Positions 59,419-64,000 of a stretch of 64,000 nt of DNA are shown in pieces; within the stretch, counting starts at the first letter, position 1; every line of letters starts with the position of its first letter. Position numbers and translations under genes: made by a program. The stretch spans positions 2,232,001-2,296,000 of the forward strand of contig NZ_QTUC01000001.1 of the NCBI RefSeq assembly GCF_003386795.1. The letters are read 5' to 3'. Source of the DNA: Thermasporomyces composti. GTDB taxonomy: Bacteria > Actinomycetota > Actinomycetes > Propionibacteriales > Actinopolymorphaceae. Below the pieces are notes generated by a model that was not told the origin of the DNA, ran no database searches, and saw only the letters and a list, made by a program, of their open reading frames with translations.

Positions 59419-59744
59419 GGGAAACCTCCTTGCGGGGATGGCCGTCCCGGAGAGTAGAGAAGCCGCACGATCATGACGAGGCCTGTCGACGGCCGGTTGG
59501 GGTCAGATCGGTGAACCCTCGGTGTCGATGGGCGGGCGTGCTGCCGAGGAAGCTGACGACGCAGAGGCGGGTCGGCCCTGCAGGCACCGTCGAGGTGTCG
59601 TCAACCCTGCCTTGCGATCGTGGTCGTTTCCGGCATCGGCCACGGTGTGGTGGTGGACGGGTCCCATCGGGGGACCGGCGGGGCCCCTTCGGAGGACGAC
59701 CGAAGGGACCCCGCCTCCCGATGGTCCGGTCGGTGCGAACCGGG
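59419..59744. other. 326-bp intergenic region between rhodanese and EEP genes
   Basis: Contains a long hairpin behind the rhodanese gene and, at its low-coordinate end, the leader of the EEP gene. No small gene is supported. Confidence 0.5.
59677..59715 (-). terminator. Long hairpin downstream of the rhodanese gene
   Basis: Arms of 16 nt, GGCGGGGCCCCTTCGG (59677-59692) and CCGAAGGGACCCCGCC (59700-59715), with one mismatch and a 7-nt loop. Imperfect pairing extends further on both sides (ATCGGG with CCCGAT). It starts about 30 nt after the rhodanese stop. Confidence 0.75.
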
Positions 59745-60080
59745 CTAGGAACCGACGCGCGACTCGACGGGCAGGCCGGCCGCAACCCAGTCCTGGATGC
59801 CCTCGCGATACTTGCGCACGTTGCGGTAGCCAAGCTGCTCGAGCTTGGTGGCCACCGCCTGGCTGTTGCCGCACGCGGCGTTGGCGCAGTACGTCACGAT
59901 CGCCGCGGCTCGGTCGGGGAGGAGCTCGGCGGCCCTGGTCGCGACGTCGGCCTCGACCAGGTTGATGGCCCCGGGCAGGTGCTGCTTCGCGTAGTACTCG
60001 GCGGGGAGGGTGTCGACGACGATCACTGTGCCGGCGGTGATCGCGGCCTGGAGCTCCTCGCGACTGATGAGTGCGGTCAT
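59745..60080 (-). CDS. Single-domain rhodanese (sulfurtransferase-like)
   Basis: 111 aa from ATG 60080, which has AGGAAGG 4 nt upstream. Rhodanese fold: ISREELQAAITAGTVIVVDT, YYAKQHLPGAINL, the active loop TYCANAACGNSQAVA with two Cys (the second, in ACGNS, is also within the loop), and VRKYREGIQDWVAAGLPVE. Cytoplasmic persulfide carrier or sulfurtransferase; partner unknown. Divergent from the TetR gene 88 bp away and so probably its target. Confidence 0.9.
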   Translation of the reverse strand: MTALISREELQAAITAGTVIVVDTLPAEYYAKQHLPGAINLVEADVATRAAELLPDRAAAIVTYCANAACGNSQAVATKLEQLGYRNVRKYREGIQDWVAAGLPVESRVGS

Positions 60081-60148
60081 GGTCCTTCCTTTCAGGTCAG
60101 GCGCGCCGGCGTCGGCCGACCGAGAGGCGTCGCTCGTCCGGCCGAACC

Positions 60149-60195
60149 GGACTACAGTCCTGTTCGACATGAGAGATAAAGGCGGACCACAGTCC
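60149..60195. promoter_or_regulatory. Paired operators in the rhodanese-TetR divergent promoter
   Basis: Two near-identical palindromes: GGACTACAGTCC (60149-60160) and GGACCACAGTCC (60184-60195), centres 35 bp apart. The first covers a -10-like TACAGT of the tetR direction; the second lies inside the first codons of tetR. Most likely bound by the TetR protein itself. Confidence 0.65.
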
Positions 60196-60897
60196 GGTTA
60201 TTCCCAGGACGTAGAGCTCCTCTCGATCGGCACCGAGCCGCGGAAGGAGCGGGCCGACGCAGCCCGGAACCGGGCCAGGATCCTCGCCGCCGCCGCGCGG
60301 CTCTTCGCCGTCCACGGCGTCGCGGCCGTCTCCATGGACCAGATCGCGGCCGAGGCCGGCGTCGGCAAGGGCACTCTCTTCCGTCGGTTCGGCGACAAGG
60401 CCGGGCTTGCGGTCGCCCTCCTCGACCAGCGCGAACGCGACCTGCAAGACGCGATCCTCAGCGGGCCGCCACCGCTCGGACCGGGCGCGCCACCGCTCGA
60501 GCGGCTCGTGGCGTTCCTCCGGGCGTATGCCGAGTTCCTCGACGAGAACCTGGAGCTCATCCACCTCTCGGAGACGGCGAGCCCGGGGGCCCGCTACCGC
60601 ATCGGGGCGTACCGGCTGTGGCATCGCCACGTCGCTCTCCAGATCGCCGCGGCGCGGGACGACCTCGACGCCGAGTACCTGGCGCACGTCCTCCTCGCCC
60701 CGCTCGCCGCCGACCAGCGCAAGGCCCTGCGGGAGGAGTTCACGCTCAGCCGAGTCCAGGACGGCCTCGCCGGCGCCGCGCGCGCGATCGTCGAACAGCC
60801 GACCACCGGCCGACGTCGTCCGTCGTCCTCCCGGCGACAGCGCTCGTCGAGCCGTGGTCGCCAGGGCCGCTCGTCCACCCGACGAGGCGGCTCCTAG
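60169..60897 (+). CDS. TetR-family transcriptional regulator
   Basis: 242 aa. N-terminal HTH: ARNRARILAAAARLFAVHGV, VSMDQIAAEAGVGKGTLFRR, FGDKAGLAVALLD, the classic TetR DNA-binding pattern at about residues 32-80. Ligand-binding helices run to about 205. The last 40 residues are a basic Ser/Arg-rich tail (for example SSSRGRQGRSSTRRGG), unusual for TetR proteins and perhaps non-specific DNA binding. Start ATG 60169 has no ribosome site and is close to a -10-like hexamer, so the leader is short or absent. Divergent from the rhodanese gene. Confidence 0.92.
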   Translation: MRDKGGPQSGYSQDVELLSIGTEPRKERADAARNRARILAAAARLFAVHGVAAVSMDQIAAEAGVGKGTLFRRFGDKAGLAVALLDQRERDLQDAILSGPPPLGPGAPPLERLVAFLRAYAEFLDENLELIHLSETASPGARYRIGAYRLWHRHVALQIAAARDDLDAEYLAHVLLAPLAADQRKALREEFTLSRVQDGLAGAARAIVEQPTTGRRRPSSSRRQRSSSRGRQGRSSTRRGGS

Positions 60898-60972
60898 CGG
60901 CAAGGCCTCGAAGGTTCGACCGGCGCTTCCCAGCGTTCGTCCCGCGCGGGGGTCGCCAGACCGGCGCCACCG

Positions 60973-63048
60973 CTAGTCGGCTGGGGCCGGTGGCGCGGTT
61001 CGGTAGAGGCCGACGAACCCGATGCGCGGTGTTGCCCGAGCCTGGAGGACGTGGATGCGAAGTCTATCCGTGGTGATCGGCTCGTCCAGGACGAGGATCC
61101 GGCTGTAGCCGATCGTCGTCGCGGTCCGCGGTCCGCTCGTGGACGTCAAGCGGAGCCAGTCCGTTCCGTCCCAGGCCTCGACGACGAACTGCTCAACCTG
61201 CTGACCACGGGTGATGTCCTCACCGAGCCGTATCTGATCGAACGTCCGCGTCCCGGGCAGCCGAATCTCGACCGTGCCGGTGGTCGCCTTGCGTGGGGGC
61301 GACCAGGCGGTCGTCATGTCGTCGTCGGTCAGCAGCTCGATGAGCTTCCGGTCGCTCGGGGACGGCTCGGGATCGTTCGGCTGGCGTTCCAGCAGATTCG
61401 TCGCGTACGTGGCGCGGATGGCGGCGCCGAACGACCGCAGGACCGCCACGTCGTCCTCGTGCACGACACCGTCCGGCGTCGGTGGCACGTTGAGGAGCAG
61501 GACCGCGTTACGGCCGACGGACTGCTGGTAGGTCCGGACCAGGTCCTCGGCGCTCTTCGGCCGCTCCGTCGGGTGGAAGAACCACCCAGGCCGGATCGAG
61601 GTGTCGGCCTCGGCCGGGTACCACTGGAGGAACCGCACCCGTGGGTCGGCGAGCACGTGGCGGGACCCGATGTCCTCGGCCATGGCACCACCCGCGATGA
61701 GCCCTTCGTTGTGGGCGGTGTCGGGGTCACCGGTCATCGGGACGACGCTCCACTCGGTCGTCCGCGCGACGCCCGCCTCGTTCCCGACCCAGCGGGTTCC
61801 CTGCGGACCCGCGAAGACCAGCGTGTTCGGCGAGAGCTGTTTGATGAGCCAGAACCACGTCGTGAAGTCGTAGTCCTGGGTGATGCCCGAGCCGGACCAC
61901 GGGTTGGCGCCGTCCAGCCACAGCTCGTCGATCGGGCCGTACTCGGTGAAGATCTCGTAGAGCTGGTTGAGGTAGTAGGCGTCGTAGTCGTTGACGGTCA
62001 CCCGGAACGACGGCAGCTCGCCGGAGGCGACCTTCTCGGCTCGGTCGTCGTTGGGCACCAGCGTCGGGATGATGCGCGGCTTGGGCTCGCTGCCGTTGCC
62101 GAAGCGGCCCAGCCCGGCCGGGGGCGCCGGTGCGTCCTCGAGCGTGGCTCGCTCGGCGGCGTTGCGCTGGTCGGCCGGCTTGGCCTCGATCATCGGGATG
62201 TAGGTGTTCTTGTGCCACTCGTGTGGCAGCTCGGCGCCGTCGGAGGGCGAGAGATAGACCCCCACGCGCAAGCCTCTCGCGCGGGCGGCGTCGACGTAGC
62301 GACGCAGGATGTCGCCGTCCGGGTTGACGCATCCGACGTCGCGGACCTGCCAGTACGCGTCACCCAGCCCTTCGCGACGTCGCTCCTCGGCCCGCGCGCG
62401 GGCGGCGCGCACGGCGTCGGCGTCCTCGCAGCCGTCGAGACGCACCCACCACGGGCTGGCGATGACGGAGTGGGGCGTGTAGCGGGTGGGGTAGAGGACG
62501 AAACCGTCGTGGTGCTTGGCGGTGAGCATGGCCAAGCCCGCACCCATGTCCACGAAGCTGTCCATCCACTGGTCGACGTCGATCCGAATCGGCGCGAACC
62601 GCTCCTCCTTCTCCATGCCGGAGCCCCACTCCCGGTTGGTGAACGTGTTCATGCCGACGTGGGTGAAGCCGGTGACCTCGAGCCGCTGCCAGTCCAGGTG
62701 TCGCCGCTCCGGAACGATGGCGGACGCCTTGGCCAGGACGCGGTCGAAGCCATCGCACTCGAGGACCGGGAGGACGGGCGCGGGACGAATCGCGGACCGA
62801 CAATCGGGGCTTGCCATGGGCGCCTCCACCTGGTGCGACGACGGGGACCCGGCATTCTCCGCCGCCGAGGGGGACGCCGCGCTCGAGGGTGCCGTGGCCA
62901 GCACCGACACCGTCAACGTCACGGCTGCGGCGACAGCGGGTGCGGTTCTCCGCGATCGGGCGGGGGTGTGGCCTCGTCGCGAGACCCCGTGGTGCCAGAA
63001 GCGAACCGCAGGATTCCAGGACGCGGGTGCGGACGCGGGCTCAGGCAT
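60973..63048 (-). CDS. Secreted GH29 alpha-L-fucosidase with C-terminal discoidin-like domain
   Basis: 691 aa. A long basic leader with hydrophobic stretch (residues 35-58) directs export. GH29 (beta/alpha)8 domain: FTHVGMNTFTNREWG, MLTAKHHDGFVLYPTRYTPH with the His-His-Asp-Gly motif, GVYLSPSD, and IDELWLDGANPW whose Asp near residue 380 is the expected nucleophile. Later blocks are TRWVGNEAG, WFFHPTERPKSAEDLVRTYQ and NAVLLLNVPPTPDG. The C-terminal 150 residues (TFDQIRLGEDITRGQQVEQF) resemble the F5/8-type discoidin module of larger GH29 enzymes. Cleaves alpha-fucosides outside the cell. Start ATG 63048 with GGGGAG 6 nt upstream. Confidence 0.93.
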   Translation of the reverse strand: MPEPASAPASWNPAVRFWHHGVSRRGHTPARSRRTAPAVAAAVTLTVSVLATAPSSAASPSAAENAGSPSSHQVEAPMASPDCRSAIRPAPVLPVLECDGFDRVLAKASAIVPERRHLDWQRLEVTGFTHVGMNTFTNREWGSGMEKEERFAPIRIDVDQWMDSFVDMGAGLAMLTAKHHDGFVLYPTRYTPHSVIASPWWVRLDGCEDADAVRAARARAEERRREGLGDAYWQVRDVGCVNPDGDILRRYVDAARARGLRVGVYLSPSDGAELPHEWHKNTYIPMIEAKPADQRNAAERATLEDAPAPPAGLGRFGNGSEPKPRIIPTLVPNDDRAEKVASGELPSFRVTVNDYDAYYLNQLYEIFTEYGPIDELWLDGANPWSGSGITQDYDFTTWFWLIKQLSPNTLVFAGPQGTRWVGNEAGVARTTEWSVVPMTGDPDTAHNEGLIAGGAMAEDIGSRHVLADPRVRFLQWYPAEADTSIRPGWFFHPTERPKSAEDLVRTYQQSVGRNAVLLLNVPPTPDGVVHEDDVAVLRSFGAAIRATYATNLLERQPNDPEPSPSDRKLIELLTDDDMTTAWSPPRKATTGTVEIRLPGTRTFDQIRLGEDITRGQQVEQFVVEAWDGTDWLRLTSTSGPRTATTIGYSRILVLDEPITTDRLRIHVLQARATPRIGFVGLYRTAPPAPAD

Positions 63049-63364
63049 CGTCGACTCCCCTTCGACGTGTGGCGCCTGTTGGCTCGTGAGCATGGTCGTG
63101 GCTCGTGAGCATGGTCGTCTGACTCGCGCTCGGAAAGGAACGTCCTGGCCTGGAACGGAACTGGCCTGCAAAGGACCGGTCTCCGAGAAACCGCGCAGAA
63201 GCCGGCCACGAAGAGGAACGACCCGGCACGGACCTCCCGGGAGCCGACCTGGACAGCATGACGTCGGCCACTTACGGAACAGAGCGGTGCTCGTCCTCGA
63301 CAACGATTCCGGGCGTGACTTAGCTGGCACACGGTCGACGCGCGGCTGGTGCGAGGAGGGGGCG
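63049..63364. other. 316-bp divergent region between GH29 and GH20 genes
   Basis: Presumed to carry both promoters. It contains a 19-bp tandem duplication next to the GH29 start and no supported gene. Confidence 0.5.
63081..63118. repeat. Perfect 19-bp tandem duplication near the GH29 start
   Basis: GGCTCGTGAGCATGGTCGT occurs at 63081-63099 and again at 63100-63118. Each copy holds the small palindrome GCTC-GT-GAGC. It is 33 bp upstream of the GH29 start codon, where an operator would be expected. Confidence 0.8.
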
Positions 63365-64000
63365 ATGAAGGTCGTACGTCGGACGTTCGTGGTGGTCGCT
63401 GCCTTCCTGCTGCTCCTCGCGACACCCGTGGGCGTGGCGAGCGCCACCGCCCCCAACCCACCGCCCCAGGTGATTCCGTCCCTCACGAACTGGTCCGGCG
63501 GCCAGGGTACGGTCACGCTGTCCACGCGTACGCGCATCCTCGTCCAGCCGCGCGCCGTCCGGGTCCACCAGGACGCTCTCGAGTTCGCCCGGGAGCTCGA
63601 GGAGCGCACCGGCCACCGGCCTAGGGTCGTGCGCGGCCTGGCCGCGGCGAGGCCCGGCGACCTGGTGCTCGAGGTGGACCCGCAGCGACACGACCTGGGC
63701 GGTGAAGGCTACGACCTCCACATCGACGACGTCGTCCACGTCACCGGTGCCACGCCGACCGGCGTGTTCTACGGCACCCGCACCATCCTCCAGGTCCTCG
63801 CCACGACGGACGCCCTCCCGCGTGGTCGCACGATCGACGTCCCGACCTACCCGGAGCGGGGTGTGGGTGTCTGCGCGTGCTACATCCACGTCTCGATGGC
63901 GTGGTTCGAGCGCCTGATGAGGGACATGGCCTACCTCAAGCTCAACCAGCTCTGGATCGAGGCGAAGGTCAAGAGCGACCGGTACCCGGGAACGGTGTTC
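63365..64000 (+). CDS. GH20-like secreted glycosidase (beta-hexosaminidase type), 3'-truncated by window edge
   Basis: The frame is open from ATG 63365 to the last base (212 codons). GAGGAGGGGG lies 2 nt upstream of the start. Signal peptide VVRRTFVVVAAFLLLLATPV ends near residue 27 (VASA). A GH20b-type N-terminal domain follows: LVLEVDPQRH, YDLHIDDVVHVTGATPTGVF and YGTRTILQVLA are characteristic. Then YPERGVGVCACYIHVSMAWF and LMRDMAYLKLNQLWIEAKVK begin the catalytic barrel. Some strand-1 residues differ from common hexosaminidases, so lacto-N-biosidase or another GH20 branch is possible. Divergent from the GH29 gene; both act on glycans. Confidence 0.82.
   Translation, partial: MKVVRRTFVVVAAFLLLLATPVGVASATAPNPPPQVIPSLTNWSGGQGTVTLSTRTRILVQPRAVRVHQDALEFARELEERTGHRPRVVRGLAAARPGDLVLEVDPQRHDLGGEGYDLHIDDVVHVTGATPTGVFYGTRTILQVLATTDALPRGRTIDVPTYPERGVGVCACYIHVSMAWFERLMRDMAYLKLNQLWIEAKVKSDRYPGTVF

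Overview
The window is very GC-rich (about 70 %), with strong third-codon-position GC, GTG starts, GGAGG-type ribosome sites and several probable leaderless starts. Together with a complete ESX (type VII) secretion locus, an ImuA'/ImuB/DnaE2 mutasome under a LexA box and an IdeR-type iron box, this points to a chromosome of a high-GC actinomycete (Actinomycetota). The glycoside hydrolase content would suit a soil or compost saprophyte. I cannot name the species. I see no rRNA, tRNA, CRISPR array, transposase, integrase or replication origin.

Layout. (1) 1-10.8 kb: a locus resembling a type IV secretion or conjugation apparatus. It holds a VirB4-like ATPase (cut by the window edge), a polytopic VirB6/TrbL-like protein and a NERD-like membrane protein on the + strand. 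Facing them are a VirB8-like protein, a bifunctional wall hydrolase, a tail-anchored protein and a MinD/ParA-like ATPase. No relaxase is in view. (2) 10.9-18.2 kb: a surface polysaccharide cluster with an acyltransferase, a WecG/TagA-type glycosyltransferase, a flippase, a GT4 glycosyltransferase, a secreted beta-helix-type protein and an O-antigen-ligase-like polymerase. (3) 18.4-22.8 kb: an orphan family 5 solute-binding lipoprotein, an AAA+ ATPase with a C-terminal winged-helix-like region behind a striking duplicated TCTAG promoter element, and a zinc-ribbon membrane protein. (4) 23.0-35.1 kb: the ESX locus (two WXG100 proteins, EccB, EccE, an unknown protein, EccD, EccC, MycP) with strands that repeatedly alternate.

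(5) 35.3-42.7 kb: mixed genes. These are an RsbW-like kinase fold, a DCC protein, a radical-SAM-like protein with an unusual Cys motif and an unknown partner, a PIG-L deacetylase, a PTH2-domain protein, an iron-regulated siderophore-interacting flavoprotein, an SDR behind tandem repeats, and a HAD phosphatase. (6) 42.8-49.1 kb: the SOS mutasome operon imuA'-imuB-dnaE2. (7) 49.1-51.3 kb: larB-larC for nickel-pincer cofactor synthesis. (8) 51.4-64 kb: a glycan-use region with a ribose-type sugar ABC transporter, a GH95 alpha-fucosidase carrying an F-type lectin domain, an EEP phosphohydrolase, a GH29 alpha-fucosidase and the start of a GH20 enzyme. A rhodanese and a TetR regulator are embedded in it.

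Reading the region as a whole: regions 4 and 6 are standard, well-supported systems. Region 8 reads as extracellular trimming of fucosylated (and perhaps hexosamine-containing) glycans followed by sugar import. Regions 1, 3 and the radical-SAM pair in region 5 are the least explained parts and the best places to look for something new. Start codons were moved from the longest reading frame wherever a ribosome site, a signal peptide or a promoter argued for it.
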